Assembly (NCBI RefSeq): GCF_020184175.1
Contig: NC_065530.1
Span: forward strand, 36,185,260 to 36,249,259
DNA length: 64,000 nucleotides
Reading direction: 5' to 3'
Source: Aphis gossypii
Taxonomy: Eukaryota > Arthropoda > Insecta > Hemiptera > Aphididae
Shown here in pieces: positions 50,864-64,000 of this stretch. Both the position numbers and the translations under genes were made by a program. Under the pieces are notes generated by a model. That model was not told the DNA's origin. It ran no database searches and saw nothing but the letters and a program-made list of their open reading frames with translations. Numbering within the stretch: the stretch's first letter is position 1; each line of letters begins with the position of its first letter.

Positions 50864-53449
50864 AATGTATAATATACTTAATTTATTATCTGATATTTAA
50901 TAAAAATGAAAAATGCCATGTAAATGTTATTATTATTTTTTCCATGCCATTATTTATTAGCTTACTAAGAAAATAGGTAACCACATTATTGTTCAAAAAT
51001 AAATTTAAGACAGATAAGTGATAGTGATAGTCAATAATAAATAGCAATATATTACCGACGCAACTAGCTACATAAAAATAAAAAGTAGCTTAAAATAATT
51101 TTTCATACATTTTAATGAAATATTACGTTTATTCTGTATAAACCGTTTCCCGTTTTGAATTGATTTAAAACATGTAGGTATTATAAACGGAAACTCTTAG
51201 TCCTATTATAGTTATATGCCTCAATATTTATGACGTGACGTGAATTTTTGTCGTGATTCGACCACATTATAATATGTTTTTATTCGCCAAGTCACGGAAA
51301 TAATAACAGTTACTTTTCGATTAACATTGTGTGTATCTATGCGTTTTTTATGATTTGCCAATGATGTTATTTTAAATCATATCACATTTAGCGATGCAAT
51401 GTATTTAGTTTGTTACCATAATTAAACTTTAATCTAACGTCCCAACAGACAATAAAATGTAATATAAATAAACCTATTAATAAATTTGTAAGATCTTTTT
51501 TAATTTTTTTGTTAATTAATTTACATACATATAGTAAAAAAAATGTCACCGCCAGGATTACTTGCATATTTTTATTTAAAAATTAAAAAATATAAACATT
51601 GTTATTAATCTAATGTTATACAGTATACATGTCAACACAATAATCGCAAAGACAAATGCTGTATTAGAACACAATCTTTAATTCATTATTAAAGATAACA
51701 GTGTTATCATATTGCAATCTTTTGCATTTACAGTCATTTCTAATCCCATGGCCGTCTTGTATTTGTCGCGCCCCACGCACGGCTGTCGTGATTCGTGACC
51801 TCGCATAGCAGGCAAGATGTCCTTAAAATGAATTGTGAATTGTCTATTTTTTTTTAAATCAACAGAGTTGTAAATTCGTGTTCATTAGTTAACCAAAATA
51901 GGTTTATAGTTCTTGAAAATATTAAGAAAATTTAGTATTTATATTTTATAGTATTCAAAAAATGAATAACAATACGTGTTTATAATTATTATTATTATTA
52001 TTATTTGTTTATTATTCGATAAACAATGAGATATTTAACAATTAAGTCAGTTAAAATATCAATTTCAAAACCACCAAGGACTCTTAACAAGTTAATAATA
52101 ATGTGTTATACATAATATAGATTATAGGTGTGCGTAATATTACTTACAGTTGCAGATACTACTCTATAACAAATTATTTTTTTTTATGTTATTTATGTCA
52201 TAACCATTGATTTCAAACCTCAATAGTCAATAATCATATTATTCATATTACTCAATAATCTTTATACCTATACGGTAGGTAGTTCTATTAAGTTCCACCT
52301 TACAAAATGTAATATGTAATCTAAAATGGTTAAGAAATAGTTTAGTATAGTCTAGGAATAGATTAAAAATCTACAAATTAGAAATTTTACCCCAAAGGTA
52401 CCTAAAACGGGTAAGAAATTTAACTTAGTTAATAAAAACCATTTATGGTTTTAAATTGTGTATAACATATTATTAGTATGAAATTATAGTAAGTAATAAA
52501 CTAAAGCGAACGTTTCTTCACTAAAAGACTTCATCATTCTAAATAATTATACATTAATTTTAAAACGCTCTTAAGTTCATATATAATAATTTGATTAATT
52601 GTTTTTATAATTTGTACGATATTGTATTATTTATAAACTGACCCATCCTTTAGAAGTAGGTAGAAAAACTAAAAACACTTTAAACTAGAATGTTAAATTA
52701 AATAACTTGTAAAACTATAATACAAACTCATCATTAGATCCCACTATTATACTCATTAAATTTGAATCTAGGGCATTTCCCCTCTTGCCAATGTCCTCTC
52801 AAACGTCAAACCTGGATATTTTCCCCACTTCACTTTATTAAAAAATTAAAACACTTGCATAAACATAATATACATTTAAATGCCTATACTATTTATGTTG
52901 CTCGTGTTTATAATTAATACGGAAACATCGATAATATAAATACAAAATAAGAATAATAAAAGCTATTTATATTTAAACTTATAATCTTTTTTTTATGAAC
53001 GAGTAATTTATTGTCTGTGAGTTTTGACCCAAATCTTAAATACTACGCATTCTATATTTATATACGAAATTAAATTGGATTAAACGGCCTGAATGCGGCG
53101 ACGGCGGTAACGGCTAGATAATAATCAAAAGCACATAATTAAGAGAATACAAATAATACGGTAAATCAAAATATTATTATTGTTGTTTATTCGATTTTTG
53201 CATTTCCGATTCTGATTTTAAAACGTTGCTATAAATTATAATCGAATTTAAAAGTTGCCAAGTGCGTCGTGCGTAATTGCACATATATTATAAAATTCGT
53301 TGATTCGATGCAAACAGTTAAACACGAACTGGGACTTTATTCTGTTATAAAGATAGGTAATTTATTAGTTATTAGTAATATTTGTACATTTATTATATAC
53401 GTATACATAAAAATATTAGCGTAGCGGTAGTATAATAATAATAATCAGA

Positions 53450-53670
53450 CCTTTGCGGTGCCAAACACCATTTCCTCCATCGATTTGCGGATATAACATG
53501 TTATGATAAGTTGTGCGGGGCAGATCACAACGGGTCCGATCGTTGCGGGGCCGCGGGGGTGCAAATATTATACACGCATCGAGATGAAACACCGCGGGAC
53601 GCGCTTTCGTCCGGATTCGCAACGGATGCTGCGCGTTACGAACATTATCATCTGAACAACTCCCGACTCC
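53450..53670. other. CpG-rich patch in intergenic DNA
   Basis: About 220 bases dense in CpG (for example GGGGCCGCGGGGGTG) between AT-rich flanks, with short overlapping frames on both strands that share no known motif. It may be a regulatory island upstream of the TTLL gene or a fragment of an old insertion. Confidence 0.35.
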
Positions 53671-54143
53671 GTACAAAATATACATGCAATTTATTTGCAT
53701 CCAGATGCGAAATTTGAAATAACTTTTTACAAAATAATTAAAATGAATTTATGTAGCTTAATAGGAAAACTCACAAATGCATGTGTTTAATTCTCTTTTA
53801 CAAACATACAACATGGCAAATTTACGTTTAGTGGAACCAATTTCGTGTTGTTAGCTTTAATTATAGAATGAATTGATTAAGATCGAACTTCAAAATATAA
53901 GACCATTATCTGTGATCTCTAGTTGGTTATTTACGATATTTTAATTTTTAGCAAATTATGGGTATGTTAAACATTTAAAACATTTAAGTGTACAAATGCT
54001 AATAAATTGCTCACGATTTAAAACAATTTACAATACGGTAAATTGGTAAAAGACAAACAATAGATTACAGATATAATATTTTTACTTTTACAAATAAATG
54101 TTTGCTTTGTTGTACGTTTAAAAGACAGCAGAGAAAACACATG

Positions 54144-54250
54144 CAGTGGCGTTCTCTTGAAAGTAGAGTTAAAAAAAAACCCCCCATTTTGGTGGATCTG
54201 AGGAAATATTCATTACTCCCCCCCCATCCTTACTCTTATATGTGAAGATG
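54144..54250. mobile_element. Transposon-like terminus, CAGTGGCG type
   Basis: CAGTGGCGTTCTC begins at 54144 and is followed by poly-A/poly-C and then CCCCCC tracts, as in many insect hAT-like non-autonomous elements. The matching second end was not found, so the right boundary given is approximate. Confidence 0.3.
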
Positions 54251-54439
54251 CCACGTTTTCAAAGCTATTTATTTTTTCTACATTAGTGCACTCTATTTCA
54301 ACCTATATAATTTTGCTACGCTCTTTCTGGTATACCGGCCGGCAAAAATCGTTTCTTTACGTTTTTCGTGCTCCCATCCTCTCTCGTCCTTTGTATATAA
54401 AACATAAAAAAAAAAAAAATCATATTCTTCAACAGTAAT

Positions 54440-55051
54440 AATATCATATCCGAGTGCCGGTCGGGCGGACGTCGTCGGTGCAGCTAATTTAATATTATAT
54501 AGAAACCAAACGGTCGAGGATTTCTCGGCGGGCCCGCGACCGGAACGCGTGTTGTTAACGGTTCCGGCAGCTCCGCCCGGCCAGCCAAGCGATAATCATT
54601 GCGCCCGCGCGCGCACGACTCGACGCCGACGGAACCGCGAACAGGGCCCGTCGGTATCGGCGTTCGTCGAAGCCGCCGCCACACGTGTTGCCGACGCGGC
54701 GCATCGCGCACACGCGTACACCGCAATCGTTGGCTCGATCCGTTTTGTCCGTCGCAGGCGCCGCACCGTCCGGTCCGCCAGCCGCACGCGCTTATGTTGT
54801 GCGCGTACTTTTTTTTTTTAAGTATATTATTAGGAAAAACGGTTTTTATTTTTTTGGTCCTCTTCGACAATGTCTGTTCGGTCGGCGATTTACGTGACCA
54901 TGTGGTGGTAATAACCATCGGCAACAGACTCGTCCGCAAGATACCTCCGCTCGGCGTAAGATACGAATACATTAAATTCATAGACGATATGGATGCGAAA
55001 CTGACGACGCCGAAACGTTGCACAAATGGAGTACGAGCTTGACTGTTGTAG
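54440..55051 (+). promoter_or_regulatory. CpG-rich island, possible promoter and leader exon of the TTLL gene
   Basis: Composition changes sharply to CpG-dense DNA with a GC-box-like CTCCGCCC, then ends at a good splice donor, TGTAG followed by GTAAAG at 55052. The next plausible acceptor downstream is ATAATTGCAG at 59034-59043, just before the TTLL start codon. This makes a non-coding leader exon with a 4-kb intron plausible. A plus-strand frame ending near 55042 (DHVVVITIGNRLVRKIPPL) and a minus-strand frame from 55023 overlap each other; neither matches a family I know. Confidence 0.45.
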
Positions 55052-58000
55052 GTAAAGAATTTTAATTGGTTTTTTTTTCTGTTTTTTTTTTTTCGAATTT
55101 ATCTATAATATACCTACTCATGAACGGAGCCGTCTTTCGTTTAGGCATCGCGGCAATAGAAATTATTACGTATATTCGTATTCCGTATACCTATGTACGT
55201 ACGACTTCAAAATTAATAGGCGTACGTTTTTTTTATGGCCAACATGTATGCGTGTTATCATTTATCATACCTACTCGAGTTGACGAACAAACGACAACGT
55301 TCACACACCTCTCTACTTACGTTTACGTGTATATTTAAAGCGACCCATTTTACATTGTTCGTATTACGCTTACTTAAAATCATGTTATACTATAATTATT
55401 ATACCTACACTACGTTAATTACGACTAAATTGTAATTATCGCTGTTGATTAGATTTTACAATTATTTTCTCACAAACACAATAGGTGCAATACTGTGTGA
55501 ATAACATAAACTCAAATACTCAATATAACCCTTCTTGTTTTATTTTAACAAAGTTTTTATAAAAACTATACAATCGACAATAATCAATTATAATTATAAT
55601 TTAAATGTTTAACAAAATTTTTTTCTAATTCGAATTAATAAATAATAGTTATACGCATTGCAGATATTTAGTTTGGTAAATTGTAATATTTACTGCAAGA
55701 GTGTTCTTAGGATGCGATTTTAATCTATGTATCCGGTATCCGCATGTTGCGTCGAGTTGATTGTATTGATCTGTTTTCTACAATATAAACTGTTTTATGT
55801 CAACGCATTAACGTGCTGTCAAATTAGATTGCCATAATTTCCATAGACATTATAATTTTATAAGGATTTGAGAATATTATACAATGAATTTTAAATGAAT
55901 TAAAAATGAGGTAAATATTTGAAGAACTTCTTTAATTACATAAATAAAAAACATAATATAATATTTATTTTTTTATTTTATTTCAAAATATCATAAAATA
56001 CCTACATTATTTTTATAATCTCTAATGATAGATTTTTACCTTTTAGTTATAATAAATAATTAGTTGTATAAATAAAAATAAAAATAATGATTGGTTTTAA
56101 ATTGAACAGTAAAATGTTAAGTAGAATTTAATTATATCATTAACAGAAATAAAATATGTGTAACTAAGCTAAATTAATTCTTTTAAGTTTTTTAATTAAA
56201 CATTTTCTACAAACTTAATAACATTCAATTATAAATTTAAAAAATTGTAGTTAAATAACTATTTAAAAATTCTTTACAATAAAAATAAAATTTAGTTTCC
56301 TATTTGTATATATTTTTCAATTTTATAATTTAATATAAAAAATGAAATAGATCGTTTAAAATGTAAAATCATTTTTATTTTTTATCTAAATTAATTTCTA
56401 CGTTTAAACAAATATCCAGGTATTTTCATACCAGTAAAAAGATATTAAGTATTCACATAATATGTTCTACAATTTACTAATAGCTTGAGTGTTTTCTTAA
56501 CTGTTGCCGTACCTACGTGCATTATTTAACAATCGAGTACATTGCATGTTTAACTAACATGTAAAATATATTTTTTATTTGTAAAAATATTCAATTTTTG
56601 TATTATTACATCGAGAAAAATTGATTTCACTTCATTAAAAAATATGTCTATTAAGAATAAGTAATACTACTTAATTTTTCTATTTTTACTTTTAGTCTTT
56701 CTAAAAAATAATATTTTAGTTTTTAATAAATACATCAGTATTTAATATACAAGTATAATTATTATAATTACCTATTATTTTTTAAACCGATGTTTTGATT
56801 TTAAACCTGTGATATTATTGACTTTTAAATTTTAATTGAATCACTGTGATAATTTTATATAATACATATTACACATACCAAATAGTAAATAGATATCTAT
56901 TAAACTGTTAACAAACATGATTAATGGACATTGGAGAGTCAGGGAGACATGTATGTATATATATCTGAATAAAACATTAGTATATACTACTTATTACAAT
57001 ACATACAAAAGATGTTAAAGTTACTCTACCCACATCAAATCATATCTTGATAGATCTGTGGTACACGCACTTTTATACATACATTTCCTAAATTTGATGT
57101 TTGTTATAAAATATAGCACTCTGCAGTCCAAGGTTATACTAAATATTATTATAAACTAATCTAGGTTGATCCTGTCAAAATAATTAATTACTTATTCCGT
57201 AGATTTATATCTGATATTTAAAAATCATTAGTTGTATAAAAAAAACAACAAATTTTCGATTTGATTGTAGTAATAATATCCTATACAGCATAGACTATAG
57301 TCATCAAATTTTGACAGTCAATTTCTATAAACCACTCAACCGAATTGGATAGGGTTTGAACAGTTAACTCATTAAACAAAATGCCAATCACCGGTTACCA
57401 TCTCACATTTCCGAAAATAATAATTTCATGTGCAATTCGTTACCATTTACATTGTTGCTATATGTTACCAAGGCACATAATTTCCTTCCCTAAACTCTGA
57501 AGGCTGTTGGCACACCCATCGATAACAACACTTTAATGACTAAGTATATTATACAATATATTTGAACTTATGATAGTATCAGCTACAAGGGTAGTAGTTT
57601 ATTACTTATTTATAGAGGTTGATATCATTTTAACTCTAGCTCATAATTTTACTACATTAGACTATAGAGATCTAATATTGGATATTCATCTCACTTCATA
57701 CACTTTAGCGTAAGATATTGCAGGTATATATATTATTTATATTTGAAAATTAATTTTAAACCAATTTTTCTACTTTCACTACACTAAAAATCTTAAATTT
57801 ATAATGAAAACTATTAATACCGTGTATCACATTTATATATTTTACCCCTAAATTAACCTATACAATTTTCATAAAAAATTGTGTGTAAAGAACATCAAAT
57901 TTGTACGAATTATTATAGTGGATCGTTGACGATAAATAATAAATACTAGTATAAATAATACAAATTAAATTATTTTTATATTTCAAGTCTTACTCTTTTC

Positions 58001-58700
58001 GTATATTTTTTGAATACTAGGTTTTAAAAATTACGAATAGAAACGTATTTATGTTAATTTTAATGATTTCGATTATACCATGATGAGTGATCTGGAAAAA
58101 GTTTTTATTTTCACATTTTACTTCACTTGTTTGAAAAATCGTTACGTAAAAGTCATGGGGTTCGAGCAGATAAAAATACTATTTTTAAAAATAGAAGTTA
58201 TTTACTTAGTTGTTCTAATCTACAACAAAGAATAGAATACTTACATATTATAAAACTTCGGTGACCATATAAAAATCCAAAAGGGCTCTCCTTCTTATTA
58301 AATTTAAATTTATTTTCATTGTAATTTTTATATTGTTTTGATTACCTATAATATCAAATATGTATAGTATGTCGATTAGATTATGTAAGACGGTAATACT
58401 ATAACTCTTCGAAATTTTTAATTAGTAATAAAGATAAAACAAAATTTTGTTGTTTTTTTTTTTAATTTTCAACAAATTAATACTTCTAGTAATTTTTTAC
58501 TATCGACCAAAAAAATTTACCAGTAAAGAAGCACACGTCTAGACTTGAGGGCCTTAATTCGGTCACATTGTTTTCATTGGCCTATTTACTCCATCACTGC
58601 AGATAACTGACAACAATATAATATATAGTAGCTTTGCTAAAATATTATCTCCGCAGAACGTATTTTATTTTTATTTTTTACAACTATTATTTTTCCACCA
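55052..58700. other. AT-rich DNA upstream of the TTLL start
   Basis: Probably the first intron or upstream flank of the TTLL gene. No coding exon, RNA gene or clear repeat is supported. A patch of more ordinary composition near 57340-57540 has no recognisable content. Confidence 0.5.
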
Positions 58701-59058
58701 AACATTTTCACCGTCACGCATCGACGTCTGTCGGAGTGTCAGTCAGTCGGTCATTTCACCGTTGACCGAACTCCGAAACGGTTATTCGCTTATCGGTTTT
58801 GTTATTTTAAATTATAATATGATTTCCCTACAAGTTATAACAAATAACAATATAATAATAGATATATTTATATACCAATTGCAAATTAATAAATAATATA
58901 CTGTTACTTATACAGTATTATGTAGTATACACTAACACACTATACGCGCTGCTGCATTATTTTCATCTAATATAATATATAATATATAATATGAGTACCG
59001 ATATGTGTTATGTTTTATTATTATTAGAATTTCATAATTGCAGAAGATCGACAATAAT
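58700..59058 (+). promoter_or_regulatory. Proximal promoter or leader of the TTLL gene
   Basis: A short patch of ordinary composition holds overlapping TCAGT initiator-like sites at 58739-58747 (GTCAGTCAGTCGG), about 315 bases before the start codon. An alternative view is that transcription starts in the 54440-55051 island and splices in at 59044, after ATAATTGCAG. Both may be used. Confidence 0.35.
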
Positions 59059-62000
59059 ATGTCATCCATCGGATCTGAAGACCGACCGTTCATATTCCGC
59101 GTCAATGATAACGGCACTGGCCCAGTTCTGCTCATACAGGTAAAGTTCGGTAGCGTATATTACATACATTCTAATCCTTTGGGAACCCCTACTGTTTTAA
59201 AAATATTTTCCAGTCGGCTGGCCGTTTTATAGGAAATCCATAGGGCGTTGGCGTTTGAAGGTGTTATTTTCTCTACACTCCACTAACCTCATCGGTGTTG
59301 CCTAAAAAAGTAATAAATGAACTGAATAGGAACCTACTCGAATTGGAGTGCAATAATAATACATCTATCCCCGATAAATAATGATAATACATCTATTATA
59401 CGTTGTCTTTTAATTTTTCACGAGTGCGCTTTATTCTCCTATTCAGTTCTAATAGTTTTCTTAAGAAAACTCAAACGATATACATATTTCTTTTTAGGTT
59501 TCTTGCCCTTTGTTAAATGTCACGAACCTAACTACATCGTAACAGCAATTATTATATTTGCAAGTTACAACCGCTTCAGTAGAAAAATAATTAATGGAAC
59601 TCGCAGGATTGTTATTTACGTACGGCATGCACGTCGTTCCCTATACATTTGATTAATATTTTCCTATAACATTTGTGTGGAATTAGCCTTGACGGCATAA
59701 TTTGTCGTTTAAAAATTGTATTAAAGGCTTATTTGTTATACAACATTTGGTTCCGTATTTTTGTATGAAACATTAGGGAATTAATATGAAAAAACATATC
59801 TTACGTCAAATCAACTTCAATAAATGGAAACTTATCCTTGATATGAGATACGAATGTTGCTTTGAATAGTAAATGGTCGATTGGACTAAGACAACATCTT
59901 ATTGTACATTTATACGATGCACATTGCACACACACAAGCAGGGAATAAAAAAAAAACTTAATATAAAACATGTTTTAAAATCACTAAATTAAAATCGACC
60001 ACGTGTACGGCTATATACTATAAATAGAAGAATTTTAATCATCGGGCAAAAAATAAAAATATACATGCTACATATAATACATATTTCATTTATTTTTTGT
60101 AGCATTGCGTCTTGTATTTTTCATTTCTAGATCATTAAAATATTTTCACTGCATATTTATTATTCTTATATTTTTTACATTGTATAATTCAATTGATTGT
60201 ACTTGTTTTATAGTTGGACCCAACACTTTAATATAGTAACTAAAAATATAATATGTATGCAATTATATTAACCACTATAAAAATATTGAACATTTAACAT
60301 TGTGAATACTAGCAGTTTAATAAAAATAAATTTTGTATTTTTTTGTGTGATTTGGCGATTTTTAAACATATTTTAAACCTATATAGTATATAATAAAATG
60401 AATTTAATATAATATGTATCTATACTGACTACCTAAATACATTTACAAATAATTTTATGGAAACTGACATAGACACAAATAATGGGCAATTTTAAACTAT
60501 AATTCAATATATTATTTATAAAGAAAAAAATCAAACCATCTATCACAACATAATTTAACTTATTTTTTAAATTGCACATATTCTGTAATTAAACATAGTT
60601 ATGTACAAAACATATTCTTTAATAGCTAAATTCAAATTAATTTAATAAGTTAGTTTACAATGTAAATTCTATAAGTTTTATAAGTTGATAATATACTAAT
60701 ATACAGCACAATTTATGCACAATCGTAATAATTAAAACCTATAATATAGCATGCAATTTGAAATTATTGATTATTAATGTTTGATTTGAATTAAAATAAA
60801 TACGAAAAATATCTCCATTCCTATTGATTTGACATTTTACAAAATGTAAAACACTCTTATGATAGTTTAATAGTCCTATTATTATTATTGATTAAAAATA
60901 CCATACTAATTACTAATTTATCTAATATGTATAACTAATAGTATTATCAATATAATAAATTTGAAAAGTACCTGAATAAAATATTATTATATAATTTTAA
61001 ATAATACAATTTTAAATTCTGTTCTCTTTTATTTTAATATGTTTATTGTATAGGTATACTTATTCGGACATCGTTTTGAAAATTATTACCTAACTACTAT
61101 AGTTTGCTAGTTAATATTTGTACAATTATTATTAATTGTTTTTCACGTTTAACGAAGCCTGACGAAATTGTATTGTCTTTGCTATTAAATCCAATGTACA
61201 ATATTTCAAATTATTATAAAATACATGTACCTATATCTACATTCAAGTTAAATTTAAAATAATAAGCACTCGCATATAATGTATAAATAATAAATATCAC
61301 CAAAGTCACCAGCTAACAATCACGGTAACACGTTGTTGTTAACTCGTTCATATTATTTAATTTAAGAACATATTAATTTTTTACTATAACATTGCACATT
61401 GCACGTTGCGTATAATAATATATTATAATAAATAAAGGGACAAATAAAGGGTGTGGTCCAATTTTGTTCACTGCTCAATAAGTCAGTTTAGTAATAATAT
61501 AGTTTATGTAATATGCACTTACCTAATAATTTTGTATATAAAATATCAAGTTATTAATAAGTTGTGTGTTTTCTGCATCTGTTTCGTATGTAAATTTTAA
61601 TTCCGAACTGTACGTTTGTATAATTAATTAGGGCTGGCTTTAGATACGATCGATGTGTTTGACGGCACAAAGCACAAAAATTAGAAAGGCGCGTGAGAGA
61701 TGTCAAATTTAAATTTAAATGAGAAAAGGGTGCCAAAATAATTCTTGAGCTGGATTCTGAAAGAGTTAATCCAGTCCTGGTGTAAAATGTAATAATGATA
61801 TACCGAATAGTAAAAAAAAGTACTAAACTTTGCTTGCATTATATTTTTTACAATGATTCAATTCCTATGACAATGTATGGATCACCCCTTCCCCCATCAC
61901 CACTTATACGTGTTTATACGATAAGCAAAAAACACCGATCGTCGAGACGTCATTGTTGTTATTTATAGGTATTTATAGCTATATATTATAACGATGACGA

Positions 62001-62491
62001 AGTAATGTACTACAGTCTAAACATTTCAATTAGTGTGTATTATTATATAAAAGTTAGCAGGAGGGTGTTTGCGTGTGTGTGTTTGTGTGTGCACTGTGCA
62101 CACAATGTTTATTTTCTGTCGGTCGGAAGTCGACTGGGTCTTGGGCGAGTTGTGGTGGAGGTAGTGGTGGTATTAGTTACTGGTTACACGCCTCGGCGTG
62201 GGGAATGCGAGAACACTGCACAGGACGTGCGCGAACATACATCCAATAAATAATCGGCTTATATACGATTATCCTGTATAATATTTTTTTTACAATTTTT
62301 TTTTCATTGTAATTATCATTTTCATTTTGCTTTGTCACTCACAGGTGTGTCAAGAACGAGGCTGGAAGGAATATGAAGGAACTAAGAGCGGAGACTCCGC
62401 ATGGTCGGTGCCGGCGGACGAGTATTGGAACCTGTGGTGGAAATCGACCGGATTCTCGTTGTCACACTATAAACAGCAGAAAATATGGCAG
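59059..62491 (+). CDS. TTLL2-like tubulin ligase, first two coding exons (gene runs off the window)
   Basis: Exon 59059-59139 gives 27 residues starting MSSIGSEDRPFIFRVN. Exon 62345-62491 gives 49 more, including QERGWKEY, EYWNLWWKSTGF and KIWQ. Both junctions are GT-AG, phase 0. The pattern (FRV, then an ERGW block, then WNLWW) is the N-terminal start of the TTL domain and is closest to TTLL2 by my recollection of the family. These enzymes add glutamate (some add glycine) to tubulin tails using ATP, mostly in cilia, flagella and stable microtubules. The ATP-grasp core lies beyond the right edge, so activity cannot be judged. Another TTLL member (1, 6 or 9 type) is possible. Confidence 0.75.
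59140..62344 (+). other. First coding-region intron of the TTLL gene, 3.2 kb
   Basis: AT-rich intron from GTAAAG to TCACAG. It contains the 150-bp transposon relic at 61630-61779 and a GT-rich stretch near 62066-62105 that includes the perfect palindrome TGTGTGCAC-T-GTGCACACA at 62086-62104. No other exon was recognised. Confidence 0.7.
61630..61779. mobile_element. 150-bp non-autonomous DNA transposon relic, hAT-like ends
   Basis: The left end AGGGCTGGCTTTA and the right end read inward AGGACTGGATTAA form an imperfect inverted repeat of the CAGGGCCGG type. The body has no coding capacity. Flanking target duplications are not visible, so the copy is old or the ends are off by a few bases. 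Confidence 0.5.
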
Positions 62492-64000
62492 GTATGCTCA
62501 GAATATAGTATATAAAGTTGTGTTTTTATGAATTGTTTCTTGTATGATGTGTGTGAATGTTATTCGCCGCCACACATTGTCCGTAAACATCGTGTAAGTT
62601 GACCTGATTCCGAGTGAACATATAAATATATATATACATGTATGTATGTTTCTTTTAACGCTAAACGCATCGATTGAATGCAGCTGTCTTTGACGACTCT
62701 GCGCCAAAAACTAAACGATGCGGATTCTGTCATATACGAAATACATACATAAATATACATAGATGATAATATATATGTATACATATTTGTGATTTGACCA
62801 TATGATTAAGTTATAAAAATATACTAATTACTAATATTTAATTCAATTCTATATTATTATAAAACGTTTGCGTTGTTTGCCATGAATCAGATATTATTTA
62901 ATAATAAAATATTATTACATAAATTGTCTCGTCTACCAGGTATGGTAAATTAGTAAATGTTACTATTCATACTGCACACAAATTCCAGGTGATGTACCTA
63001 TACATAATGTCCAGGTTTTCTATTTTGCTTGTAATGTATTTGTATATATATTAACAGTCCAATTTACATTAATCTTTCTCGACGACAGTTAATTAACATA
63101 TCTAATATCGTTAAATGGCATGATCGTAGTATTTTTTTTTTGCGAAATTCTCCGTTGTAAATTACACTTTCCGTTATACATTGTGTTTGTATTGTGTATA
63201 TAATTGTGTAATAATGTCTTTGTACTAAAAAAAATAACGTAAAACCTTATTTGTACGTCGTGGTCACGTATCTATATGATATATTAATGTATTAATATAT
63301 TTGTGACGGCTATAATTTTAAACAATAATTGTTCATCACGTTAATGCACGTAATCGACAAAAAAAAATTTATTCCTGTTTCTAAACTTCAATTATACTTA
63401 TAAGTACTAATAATTATTAATGGGTTAATTTTTTTATGATAAAAAGAACATCATTTTATATTTATACTCGCTAAATTTTTTCTTAATTATTTAAGCACGG
63501 ATCCTGTGGGGGGGAGTCTATGAAAGATTTTAATTCATTTCCTTTATAAATGTTTTTATATTATGCGTATTTATTTATGTAATAAATAGTTCATGCGTCT
63601 TGATAACCATAAATTTAAAATTTAAATGAAATTCATTATAATATTACGAAGTTTTACCTATAATCTATAATCTATTATATACTAAAATTGTAGTACTGTA
63701 TTGTATTTTTTCTAAAAAAAAAAAAACGTAGACCTTCATCCATTTAAGATATTTAAACCTTACGTGATACTTGGTATAAATACATCTATCATATATTATT
63801 ATATTCGACGTACTTATAAGTTTTTGTTTGTATGAAGTGAAAGTATGATAAAAATAAAAAATAATATTTAGTATTTTAAAAAACAAATTCTAGAGTTTAA
63901 GTATAATATGTAACTACACTACTACAGTATAATTCTAATATGCATAATGTTTAATATAATATTTTAATTAATATAACTTTTTCTTGTTCGAAAGCGTTTA
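62492..64000 (+). other. TTLL intron continuing to the window edge
   Basis: From the donor GTATGC to the end no continuation exon of the TTL domain could be found. The sequence is AT-rich with a TA/CATA-rich stretch near 62620-62780 and a short G run near 63509-63515. Confidence 0.6.

Larger units (their letters stand above)
44231..54430. other. Intergenic region between GOGAT and the TTLL gene
   Basis: About 10 kb without a supportable protein gene. It is AT-rich but punctuated by less biased patches at 47950-48640, 49890-50040, 51720-51810, 53085-53115 and 53450-53670. It holds a 72-bp transposon relic, a 30-bp minisatellite, a 56-bp palindrome, an orphan splice donor and a transposon-like terminus, each listed separately. 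Confidence 0.6.

Noticed and set aside
63500..63520. Transposon end at GGATCCTG followed by a G run
   Set aside because: It resembles GGCGGATCCAGGGG-type ends, but no inverted partner or target duplication was seen.
1..64000. tRNA genes, CRISPR arrays, operons or bacterial genes
   Set aside because: No cloverleaf-like stretch with a GTTCRAATC box in the right setting, no regularly spaced repeats, and every supported gene has eukaryotic introns. A covariance search would be needed to exclude small RNAs fully.

Overview
The window is nuclear DNA from an arthropod, most likely a sap-feeding hemipteran such as an aphid. It is very AT-rich, its genes are split by GT-AG introns, and the intergenic DNA is full of microsatellites and worn DNA-transposon ends. 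The aphid assignment is inference from composition and gene content; no species marker was seen.

Three protein genes can be rebuilt exon by exon. (1) Minus strand, 7026 down to 3524: a secreted modular serine protease of 396 residues in 8 coding exons. It has a signal peptide, a polybasic stretch, a thrombospondin type-1 (TSP1) repeat and an intact trypsin-fold catalytic domain. (2) Plus strand, 14543 to 42270: the complete single-chain glutamate synthase (GOGAT), 27 coding exons and 2083 residues, closing in one frame. Its first intron is about 12.4 kb, while exons 5-27 are packed into under 8 kb. (3) Plus strand, from 59059 past the right edge: the first two coding exons of a tubulin tyrosine ligase-like (TTLL) enzyme, closest by motif to TTLL2.

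Layout: 1-3523 is AT-rich intergenic DNA; 3524-7026 protease; 7027-13500 AT-rich intergenic DNA; 13560-14542 CpG-rich GOGAT promoter; 14543-42270 GOGAT, with an isolated CpG-rich island at 23220-23660 inside intron 1; 42271-54400 GOGAT 3' region and intergenic DNA with small mobile-element relics, a 30-bp minisatellite, a 56-bp palindrome and two orphan exon-like signals; 54440-55051 a second strong CpG-rich promoter-like island; 59059-64000 start of the TTLL gene.

The genes are not an operon and show no shared pathway. GOGAT turns glutamine plus 2-oxoglutarate into two glutamates. In aphids it is known, with glutamine synthetase, to recycle ammonia in cells that house Buchnera. The protease looks like a haemolymph cascade enzyme, and the TTLL enzyme a microtubule modifier. 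The items most worth a second look are the TSP1-trypsin architecture, the abrupt change in codon and CpG composition within GOGAT, and the intronic CpG island. I found no clear evidence of a wholly new multi-gene system.
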